Source: Polyangia bacterium (GTDB lineage Bacteria > Myxococcota_A > Polyangia > Polyangiales > Polyangiaceae). From it: a stretch of DNA of 15,146 nt. Made by a program: the position numbers and the translations under genes. Below, piece after piece: positions 7,530 to 13,131 of this stretch (the stretch's first letter is position 1; each line of letters begins with the position of its first letter). The DNA lies in assembly GCA_030433055.1 (NCBI GenBank), contig JAUILJ010000075.1, positions 1 through 15,146 of the forward strand, given 5' to 3'. The notes beneath the pieces were generated by a model. It worked only from the letters and a program-made list of their open reading frames with translations, was not told where the DNA came from and made no database searches.

Positions 7530-8629
7530 GGCAACTCATCCAGGCCTGTGCGGTCGCGTTGGCCCTAGCCGGTGTCGCTTGTGGTGGCGGTGGGAGCGCG
7601 GGTGTAAAGAGCGCGCCCACCCTGAAGCCCGCTGACCCGGTCGCCGTGAAGAAGATGATCACGGGTGTGGAGCGCGCGCGGGATGGCAAGAACGAGGAGG
7701 CGATCGGTCTCCTCGAGGAAGCGGTCGGCAAGGATCCTCAGCTCTGGGAAGCGCACTACAACCTGGGCGTCTTGCGTGCTCAGACTGGTGATCTGGAGAA
7801 GGCAGAAGCCTCCTTGGAGAAGGCAGCTTCCCTCGCGCCCAACGCCGAGGATGTCGCCGTGGCGTTGGGCGAGGTGCGGCGTCGCATGGGGGAGCCCGAG
7901 CAAGCCGCCGAGGGTCTCGAGGCGTTCGTCAAGGCTCACCCGGACGCGCTCGCTGCCCGCACGGCCTTGATCGCTGCATCTCGGGACGCGGGGCGTATCG
8001 ACAAGGCGATCGAGAACGCGCGCGAGGTGCTCGTGCGTCGCCCGGGGGATCCGCTGGCGCGAGCGGAGCTCGCCCTCGCGCACCTCGAGCGCGGCGAGAT
8101 CGACACTGCCCAGTTGTTGATCGAGGAGGCGCTCAAGGCTGAGGTGAAGAGCGCGGTGGCTGAGCGCACAGCGGGCCTCATCGCCCTCAAGCGCGGCGAC
8201 GACGCCATCGCGTTTCAGCACTTCGCCAAGGCTTCGGAGATCGATCCCAAGGACACCACCGCTCGACTCAACATCGGCACCGTGTTGATTCAAGCCGGCG
8301 TCTACGACAAGGCCGAGCAAGAGTTCCGCGCCGTGCTCCAGGTCAAGCCGGACGACGTCGACGCGATGCTCGGTCTCGCCGCGTCGCTGCGCGGGCAGGG
8401 CACTCATGAAAAGCAGGGGCCCTACCGTGAGGCCGAGAAGGTGCTCAAGCACGTGCTCGAGGTCGACGGGGACAACATCAACGCCATGTTCAATCTGGGT
8501 GTGCTGTACGTGGACTTCCTGCAGGAGCCGCAGAAGGCCAAGCCGCTGCTCAAGAAGTTCCTCTCGAAGTCGCCAAAGAAGCACCCCGCCCGGGCAGGTG
8601 CTGAAAAGCGGCTCGCCGGAATCAAATAG
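7526..8629 (+). CDS. TPR lipoprotein, GltE/AglT-like
   Basis: 367 residues from an ATG overlapping the preceding stop (ATGA), with AAGGGGG about 8 bases upstream. Residues 4-18 are hydrophobic and end in GVAC, with Cys19 as the likely lipidated residue; the -3 position is Gly rather than the usual Leu, so the lipobox is slightly atypical. A Gly/Ser run follows the Cys, as is usual for exported lipoproteins with a flexible tether. From residue 45 to the end there are roughly nine TPR units, among them WEAHYNLGVLRAQTGDLEKA (74-93) and INAMFNLGVLYVDFLQEPQKA. No Asp follows the Cys, so an outer-membrane destination is plausible. Position right after the GltD-like gene and the pure TPR fold match M. 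xanthus GltE/AglT, but this is inference. It is the last gene of the coupled set and would be the membrane-tethered scaffold partner. Confidence 0.85.
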   Translation: MRQLIQACAVALALAGVACGGGGSAGVKSAPTLKPADPVAVKKMITGVERARDGKNEEAIGLLEEAVGKDPQLWEAHYNLGVLRAQTGDLEKAEASLEKAASLAPNAEDVAVALGEVRRRMGEPEQAAEGLEAFVKAHPDALAARTALIAASRDAGRIDKAIENAREVLVRRPGDPLARAELALAHLERGEIDTAQLLIEEALKAEVKSAVAERTAGLIALKRGDDAIAFQHFAKASEIDPKDTTARLNIGTVLIQAGVYDKAEQEFRAVLQVKPDDVDAMLGLAASLRGQGTHEKQGPYREAEKVLKHVLEVDGDNINAMFNLGVLYVDFLQEPQKAKPLLKKFLSKSPKKHPARAGAEKRLAGIK

Positions 8630-8632
8630 GCT
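8627..8632 (+). promoter_or_regulatory. Candidate -10 box (TAGGCT) for the rlmI-like gene
   Basis: TAGGCT includes the TAG stop of the lipoprotein gene and ends 12 bases before the ATG at 8645. No Shine-Dalgarno sequence is seen before that ATG. The gene may therefore have its own near-leaderless transcript as well as readthrough from the operon. No clear -35. Confidence 0.25.
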
Positions 8633-8644
8633 ACAACCCCGCCC

Positions 8645-9799
8645 ATGGCCATGGCTCGGCTGAAGCTGCCAGGGAAGCTGGAGCACGCGCTGCTCGCGGG
8701 GCACCCCTGGGTGTATCGTGATCACGTACAACGGGGTTTTCGTGCGGCAACGGGCGCGTGGGTCGAGGTCGAGTGCGAACGCTTCAAGGGCTTCGCGCTG
8801 TGGGACAACGAAGGGCCCATCGCCCTGCGCATGTACTCTCGCAAGCGCGTGCCTGACGAACAGTGGCTAGGCGAGCGTGTCGCGCAGGCTCATGAGCTGC
8901 GTCAAGCGCTGCTCGGTGAGGGCACCAACGCCTACCGCTGGCTCTTCGGTGAGGGCGACGGACTGCCCGGCCTGGTAGTCGACCGCTATGGTGACTACAA
9001 CGTCGTGCTGACATACGCGCCGAGTGTCTCGCGCTTGTTGCCCTGGCTCGTGCCTGCGCTCGATCGAGTGCTACCTGCTCGAGGTACGATCCAGAAGCGC
9101 GGAAGCGAGCTCGCGTTGCTCAGCGGCGAGCTCCCACCAGACCGGGTTGAAGTACTGGAGAACGGGCTGCGCTTCCAGGTCGCCATCGGGGCCGGACAGA
9201 AGAGCGGCTTGTTCCTCGATCAGCGGGAGAATCGTGCTCACGTGGAGAGCCTCTCGGGCGGCAAGCGCGTGCTCAACCTGTTCTCGTACACCGGAGGCTT
9301 CTCCTTGTACGCCGTGCGCGGGGGCGCGACCACGGTGACGAGCGTCGACGTGAGCCGTGGCGCCCTCGATGACGCGCGCGCTTCGTTCGAGTTGAATGGT
9401 TTCTCTGCGGAAAATCATGAGTTCGTTGCCCAGGACGTGTTCGAGTACCTGGAGCGGGCGGCATCCAAGGGTCAGCGCTTCGGGCTAGTCATTTGCGATC
9501 CTCCGTCTTTCGCGAAGAGCCGGGACCAGCTTCGCAAGGCGCTCAGGGCGTATGAGCGCGTGAACCGCCTGGCCCTGAAGGTCGTCGAGCCCGGAGGCCT
9601 GTTCGCATCGGCTAGCTGCACGAGTCAGGTCAGCCCCGAGGCTTTTCGTGGTGTGCTCGGCGAGGCGGCCGGTCGGGCGAAGCTGCGGCTGCAGATGATT
9701 CACGAGGCCGGCCACGCCGTGGACCACCCCGTGATGGCCAGCCACATCGAAGGGCGCTACCTGAAGTACGTCGTGAGCCGCGTGCTCCCGAGCGCTTAG
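8645..9799 (+). CDS. rlmI: 23S rRNA (cytosine-C5) methyltransferase, RlmI family
   Basis: 384 residues, close to the 396 of E. coli RlmI, which makes m5C1962 in 23S rRNA using S-adenosylmethionine. The N-terminus (3-75) is a PUA RNA-binding domain (LEHALLAGHPWVYRDHV at 12-28). A linking domain with GEGDGLPGLVVDRYGDY (102-118) follows. The Rossmann methyltransferase part carries SGLFLDQRENR (187-197), the SAM-binding loop VLNLFSYTGGFSLYA (209-223), acidic Asp236, the motif IV DPPSFAKS (285-292) and Cys325 in ASCTSQ, the likely catalytic cysteine of m5C enzymes. All expected motifs are present and the length is normal. ATG 8651 is an alternative start two codons on. It lies 15 bases after the lipoprotein gene; the placement looks coincidental to the envelope operon. 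The exact target base is inferred from the family. Confidence 0.9.
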   Translation: MAMARLKLPGKLEHALLAGHPWVYRDHVQRGFRAATGAWVEVECERFKGFALWDNEGPIALRMYSRKRVPDEQWLGERVAQAHELRQALLGEGTNAYRWLFGEGDGLPGLVVDRYGDYNVVLTYAPSVSRLLPWLVPALDRVLPARGTIQKRGSELALLSGELPPDRVEVLENGLRFQVAIGAGQKSGLFLDQRENRAHVESLSGGKRVLNLFSYTGGFSLYAVRGGATTVTSVDVSRGALDDARASFELNGFSAENHEFVAQDVFEYLERAASKGQRFGLVICDPPSFAKSRDQLRKALRAYERVNRLALKVVEPGGLFASASCTSQVSPEAFRGVLGEAAGRAKLRLQMIHEAGHAVDHPVMASHIEGRYLKYVVSRVLPSA

Positions 9800-9823
9800 C
9801 CGGTCCCGACTGAACGCTCGTAG

Positions 9824-9837
9824 GGCCGCGCACGGCC
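9824..9837. terminator. Candidate hairpin between convergent genes
   Basis: GGCCG (9824-9828) pairs with CGGCC (9833-9837) around a CGCA loop. It lies between the rlmI stop at 9799 and the end of the minus-strand gene at 9850. No T-run follows on either side, so it may be only a structural or Rho-assisted end. Confidence 0.3.
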
Positions 9838-9849
9838 GGAGGTGGGCGC

Positions 9850-10413
9850 TCAGGGTTTCGGGCGCCTGGCGCGCGACACAGAGCGTACGCCGATCAAGCG
9901 GATCTCCGTGTGGCTAGTGCCCGAGCCCACGCGGCTCAAGAGGGATGGACGCTGAGGGTCGACGAGGGTCGATACCTGGAAGCTCTCTGCGCCTCTCCTC
10001 CGCACCTCGATGCGTAGAAGGCCTGGGGTAGCGGCGGGACTCACATTGAGTTCGTACTGGTCGCGGTCGACTTGAGTCTCGAGCCTGGCGTTGCGCTCCT
10101 TGTTCACGAGCAGCTCGAGCTGAAGACGCTTCGTGCTCGACCCTTGGCGGTCCACGATCTCGAGACGAAGGAGCGCAGGGCCTGCGCTTCGCAGCCGCTC
10201 GAGCGGTCCTGCCGACTTGGCGTGGGCGGCGCGTTGCTTGCGCGCCTTGAGCTCGAGCTTCACGTGCTTGCGACCATGAGCGCTGTCCGTCGCGTACGCG
10301 GGGGTCGTCAGCGCCAAGCTGAGCCCTATCGCGGCCAGCCAGGGAAGCCGCCTGGGTCGGCGAATGAAGGGGTCTGGGGTGACGCTCGTCGGTGTGCTGA
10401 TCGTGCCTTGCAT
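9850..10413 (-). CDS. Small secreted protein of unknown function
   Basis: 187 residues from ATG 10413. Residues 20-41 look like a signal peptide: basic RRPRRLPW, a hydrophobic core (AAIGLSLALTTPAY) and cleavage near AYA-TDS, so the protein should be exported. Residues 48-65 are Lys/Arg-rich. From about residue 80 the chain alternates hydrophobic and polar residues (ALLRLEIVDRQG, LQLELLVN, QYELNVSPAATPGLLRIEVRRRG), as in a beta-sandwich. The tail is basic. I do not recognise a family and no enzyme motif is visible. No strong ribosome site precedes the ATG. The long overlapping frame at 9914-10501 was rejected because it is Arg/His-rich and has no secretion signal. Existence is likely, function unknown. 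Confidence 0.65.
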   Translation of the reverse strand: MQGTISTPTSVTPDPFIRRPRRLPWLAAIGLSLALTTPAYATDSAHGRKHVKLELKARKQRAAHAKSAGPLERLRSAGPALLRLEIVDRQGSSTKRLQLELLVNKERNARLETQVDRDQYELNVSPAATPGLLRIEVRRRGAESFQVSTLVDPQRPSLLSRVGSGTSHTEIRLIGVRSVSRARRPKP

Positions 10414-10632
10414 GGCAGCGCCAGTAGCAACCCATGTGCCAGACCGAAATCGCCCGGGAACTTGGTTCCGCGCGGTGTTCGTGGCGCTCTCGCCATGCCA
10501 ACGCCGGTCAAGCTGGCAGCGGAGTGAGGTCGGTCGTGTCGATTTGGCGCAGCCAGCCAGGGCTCGCAGGGCGCCCGTTCACCCGCGGCTTCGAAGGCGA
10601 GTTTGGAGCAGCAGACTCCGTGTGCCGGCGGG

Positions 10633-10647
10633 CCCGGTCCGTCCGGG
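10633..10647 (-). terminator. Candidate hairpin after the zinc-ribbon gene
   Basis: CCCGG (10633-10637) and CCGGG (10643-10647) form a 5-bp stem with a 5-base loop, beginning 5 bases past the stop of the minus-strand zinc-ribbon gene. There is no T-run. The rest of 10414-10651 holds no gene I can support and presumably includes the promoter of the secreted-protein gene. Confidence 0.3.
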
Positions 10648-10651
10648 AGGA

Positions 10652-11107
10652 TCAGGCTTCTGGCGCGTCCTTGGCGCTCTTGAGCACCATGGCGCGTGCG
10701 CGCTGGACGAAGTCCGCTTCGTGGAGGGCTCCGCTCTCGATCAGCTGCTTGGCGTCGCCCATGCCGATGTGCAGGTGCTGGCGCAGCGCCTTCAAGGCGT
10801 GAATCTTCTTCCCCGCGTCGAGATCACGCTGCGCCGTACGGATCCAGTCTTCCTGCAGCGAAGGTAAGCGACCGTCTCTCACGAAGCGATTGGCTTCGGT
10901 GTAGGTCAGACCCCCGACGTCTACCAACAGGCGCTCTGCTCCGTTGCCGCGTCCCGTCGCGTGAGCTTCGATAGCCCTCTCAACCCACGCATCGGGAGAG
11001 TCTACGCTGCCCTTCACCACCAGGGTCGCGCCGCAATACTGACAGGTTCCCGCTCCGGAGGCGTCCGCGCCGCAGCGTGGGCACGCCAGCACTTCAAGCT
11101 CAGCCAC
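10652..11107 (-). CDS. Zinc-ribbon protein with duplicated L7/L12-C-terminal-like units
   Basis: 151 residues from a GTG at 11107. The N-terminus has CPRC (9-12) and CQYC (22-25), a four-cysteine zinc ribbon. Residues 103-128 (HALKALRQHLHIGMGDAKQLIESGAL) resemble the C-terminal domain of ribosomal protein L7/L12, in which a helix, a Gly-rich turn, A-K and a second helix follow each other. Residues 57-82 (AERLLVDVGGLTYTEANRFVRDGRLP) fit the same pattern, so the unit looks duplicated. No membrane segment or signal is present; it is probably cytoplasmic. The L7/L12 fold binds translation factors, and related units occur in small proteins of unknown role, so a function should not be assigned. A -10-like TATGTT lies 12 bases upstream with no ribosome site, suggesting a very short leader. 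Confidence 0.75.
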   Translation of the reverse strand: MAELEVLACPRCGADASGAGTCQYCGATLVVKGSVDSPDAWVERAIEAHATGRGNGAERLLVDVGGLTYTEANRFVRDGRLPSLQEDWIRTAQRDLDAGKKIHALKALRQHLHIGMGDAKQLIESGALHEADFVQRARAMVLKSAKDAPEA

Positions 11108-11119
11108 GGACGCGACTGT

Positions 11120-11125
11120 AACATA
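11120..11125 (-). promoter_or_regulatory. Candidate -10 box (TATGTT) for the zinc-ribbon gene
   Basis: On the minus strand TATGTT ends 12 bases before the GTG start, which would give a leader of about 5 bases. The GTG has no Shine-Dalgarno sequence. A -35 match is weak. This box and the plus-strand TAGGAT at 11217 make 11108-11229 a divergent promoter region. Confidence 0.35.
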
Positions 11126-11216
11126 TGCTCCCGTGCTCCCTCGGCCGTCGGGAGATCTCTGCCGGGAGAAAGCGCTCGATTTACCCGCTTTGGGTTTCGC
11201 TTCGCCCCTTGGGCAC

Positions 11217-11222
11217 TAGGAT
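11217..11222 (+). promoter_or_regulatory. Candidate -10 box (TAGGAT) for the ketopantoate reductase-like gene
   Basis: TAGGAT ends 7 bases before an ATG at 11230, so transcription should start at about that ATG. This ATG opens an 18-codon frame rather than the reductase itself, whose start is 53 bases further on. The -35 region is not convincing. Confidence 0.35.
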
Positions 11223-11229
11223 ACCGCCG

Positions 11230-11286
11230 ATGGGCACGTCGTCGTTCCGCTGTGACTCCTCCAACCCCTGCAGCGCTCGCGCATGA
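11230..11286 (+). CDS. Possible 18-codon leaderless upstream ORF coupled to the reductase gene
   Basis: ATG 11230 opens MGTSSFRCDSSNPCSARA and ends at TGA 11284-11286, which overlaps the reductase ATG at 11283 as ATGA. The upstream TAGGAT places the predicted transcript start at this ATG. The reductase ATG has no Shine-Dalgarno sequence, so ribosomes finishing the short frame could restart on it. The frame is rich in Ser/Cys and shows no family. It may be a chance frame; conservation is the test. Confidence 0.3.
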   Translation: MGTSSFRCDSSNPCSARA

Positions 11287-12326
11287 CTCAGCGACGACTC
11301 AGGGTGGGGGTGTTCGGCGCGGGCGCCATCGGCGGCTACCTTGGACTGCGCCTGGCAGCAGGGGGTGCTGATGTCGTGCTGCACGGCCGGAAGTGGCTGG
11401 CCGATGTAGCCGACGATCTGGCGGCGTTCGACCTCGCCGGGGAGCGCTACTCGCCGACTGTGCGCGTCGTCACGGATCCGGGCGCGCTGTCGGAGGTGGA
11501 TGTGTGCCTCGTCACCGTGAAGAGCGCACAGACCACGGGAGCGGCAGAAGAGCTGAAGCGAGTGCTCGCGCCCGGCACTCTGGTCGTGAGCTTCCAGAAC
11601 GGCATGCGCAACGCCGAGCGCCTCCGGCAGGTGCTTCGAGCGCAAACCGTGGTGCCAGCGATGGTCTCCTTCAACGTAGTGATCGAAGCTGACCGTCATT
11701 TCCGTCAGGCAACGAGCGGCCCGCTCAGCGCGGGGCGCGTGCTGGGCTCTGGGCTGTTCGTTCTCGAGCGCCTGGAGGCATGTTTCGGTCGCGGAGGCCT
11801 CCCGCTCGAGCTGCACCACGACATCGGAAACGTCCAGGCTGGCAAGCTGCTGGTCAACCTCAACAACGGCGTCTCTGCGGCCGTCGGGATGACGATCAAG
11901 GACGCTGTGTCCAACCGAGACATTCGTCGCTGTTTCGCGGCGTGCGTGTCCGAGGGGCTCGACATCTTCCGACGCACGGGCCTGCGGCCGGCGAAGGTCG
12001 TGGCGCTCCCCCCTGCCATCATCGTCAAGGCACTGCCGCTGCCCAACTCGATCTTCCTGCGTATCGCCAAGCCCCTGGTCACCATCGATCCCCGCGCCAA
12101 ATCCAGTACGCTCCAGGATCTCGAACGCGGGCGCCGTACGGAAATAGACGATCTGAACGGAGAGGTGGTGGACCGCGCGAAGAGCGCTGGCCTCTCCGCG
12201 CCGGCGAACCAGGTGATAGCTGACGTGATCCACGAGCTCGAAGAGGCAGCCGTGAGCCAGCAGGCGTTGCGCTTTCTACGGCCCGAAGAACTCTGGCAGC
12301 GTATCGCGACGGCGAGCGCAACGTAG
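11283..12326 (+). CDS. Ketopantoate reductase (2-dehydropantoate 2-reductase) family protein
   Basis: 347 residues. The family reduces 2-dehydropantoate to pantoate with NADPH in pantothenate/CoA synthesis. The N-terminal Rossmann loop is GAGAIGG (12-18). QNGM (105-108) supplies the Asn equivalent to N98 of E. coli PanE. AGKLLVNLNN (186-195) supplies Lys188 and Asn192, equivalent to K176 and N180. SSTLQDLERGRRTEIDDLNG (274-293) holds Glu287, equivalent to E256. All main catalytic residues are therefore present. The protein is about 45 residues longer than E. coli PanE (303), with an insertion around 205-270 and a helical tail. The family also includes non-pantoate oxidoreductases, and no other pantothenate gene lies nearby, so I give no gene symbol. 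The start is ATG 11283, right before VGVFGAG; it has no ribosome site and may depend on the upstream short frame. Confidence 0.85.
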   Translation: MTQRRLRVGVFGAGAIGGYLGLRLAAGGADVVLHGRKWLADVADDLAAFDLAGERYSPTVRVVTDPGALSEVDVCLVTVKSAQTTGAAEELKRVLAPGTLVVSFQNGMRNAERLRQVLRAQTVVPAMVSFNVVIEADRHFRQATSGPLSAGRVLGSGLFVLERLEACFGRGGLPLELHHDIGNVQAGKLLVNLNNGVSAAVGMTIKDAVSNRDIRRCFAACVSEGLDIFRRTGLRPAKVVALPPAIIVKALPLPNSIFLRIAKPLVTIDPRAKSSTLQDLERGRRTEIDDLNGEVVDRAKSAGLSAPANQVIADVIHELEEAAVSQQALRFLRPEELWQRIATASAT

Positions 12327-12332
12327 GCTCTT

Positions 12333-12373
12333 GCCTCGACGAGGCGCGCACCGCAAGGCAGCGTCGCCTTGCG
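12333..12373. terminator. Two adjacent hairpins between reductase and methyltransferase genes
   Basis: GCCTCG-A-CGAGGC (12333-12345) is a near-perfect palindrome. CGCAAGGC (12352-12359) and GCCTTGCG (12366-12373) form an 8-bp stem with a 6-base loop. Both lie within 50 bases after the reductase stop. No T-run follows, so this is either a terminator of GC-rich type, a Rho-dependent end or a regulatory structure ahead of the methyltransferase. Confidence 0.4.
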
Positions 12374-12403
12374 TCTGGCGGGGCTCGGTGTGAGGATCTG
12401 CCG

Positions 12404-13069
12404 ATGGAGCGGGTAGTAGAACCGGAGCTGATGGACGAAGCCGAGCAGGCCCAGGCGTACGCTCAGGCCGACTTTTCGGAGCCGAACGCCGCCTTCGCCG
12501 ACCTGGTGGCGGACGTCGTCCAGGAAGAGACCGCGCGAGTCGTCGACCTCGGGTGCGGCCCCGCGGATATTCCGGTGCGTCTCGCATTGCGATTTACTGC
12601 GTGGAAAATTGACGGCGTGGATGGGGCTGAGGCGATGCTCGCGCACGGCCGCAGGCTGGTGGAACGTCACGGCTTGGTTGATCGGGTTTCATTGACTCGT
12701 GGCTTGCTCCCCGACTTGCCGCTCGCGTCACACGCCTACGACGTGGTGATGAGCAACAGCTTGCTTCACCACCTGCATGAGCCTCGGGTCATGTGGGATT
12801 GCGTGCGCAAGCTGGGCCGGCCAGGTGCTCGCGTGATCGTGATGGATCTGGTGCGCCCAGGGTCGTCAGCGGAAGTCGAACGGCTCGTGGGGCTCTACGC
12901 GGGAGACGCTCCGGAGGTGCTGCAGCGGGATTTCGAGGCCTCGCTCCGGGCGGCGTTCAGCCTGGAGGAGGTCGGGGAGCAGCTGTCTCACGCGGGGCTT
13001 TCGGCGCTCGAGGTTCGTCCGACCAGCGATCGCCACTTCGTGGTCACCGGCCGGCTCCCGGCGCAATAA
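12404..13069 (+). CDS. Class I SAM-dependent methyltransferase
   Basis: 221 residues from ATG 12404, with GAGG 8 bases upstream as ribosome site. The Rossmann fold motifs are clear: VVDLGCGPADI (46-56) binds SAM, Asp73 in IDGVDGAE holds the ribose hydroxyls, and AYDVVMSNSLLHHLHEP (111-127) is motif IV with the post-I helix. This Met/NSLLHHL pattern is typical of small-molecule methyltransferases of the UbiE/Methyltransf_11-25 group. The C-terminal part (FSLEEVGEQLSHAGLSALEVRPTSDRH) is the usual last strand pair. The substrate cannot be told from the sequence. Its neighbours are a reductase upstream and an FAD monooxygenase 62 bases downstream, so it might act with them in tailoring a quinone or a small metabolite, but that is speculation. 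Confidence 0.85.
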   Translation: MERVVEPELMDEAEQAQAYAQADFSEPNAAFADLVADVVQEETARVVDLGCGPADIPVRLALRFTAWKIDGVDGAEAMLAHGRRLVERHGLVDRVSLTRGLLPDLPLASHAYDVVMSNSLLHHLHEPRVMWDCVRKLGRPGARVIVMDLVRPGSSAEVERLVGLYAGDAPEVLQRDFEASLRAAFSLEEVGEQLSHAGLSALEVRPTSDRHFVVTGRLPAQ

Positions 13070-13105
13070 ATCGCCCGTCGGCGCGTGAACGAGTAGCCGC
13101 AGCCT

Positions 13106-13115
13106 GGTAGCTACC
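13106..13115. promoter_or_regulatory. Perfect palindrome GGTAGCTACC before the monooxygenase gene
   Basis: A 10-base perfect palindrome lies 16 bases ahead of the GTG start. Its position fits an operator or promoter-overlapping site for a dimeric regulator. A second inverted pair, TCGCCCG (13071-13077) and CGGGCGA (13125-13131), brackets it. No regulator gene is nearby. Confidence 0.25.
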
Positions 13116-13131
13116 CCATGCTGGCGGGCGA

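Noticed and set aside
9914..10501. 195-codon minus frame overlapping the secreted-protein gene
   Set aside because: Arg/His/Pro-rich with no secretion signal or domain; the alternative frame at 9850-10413 has a clear signal peptide.
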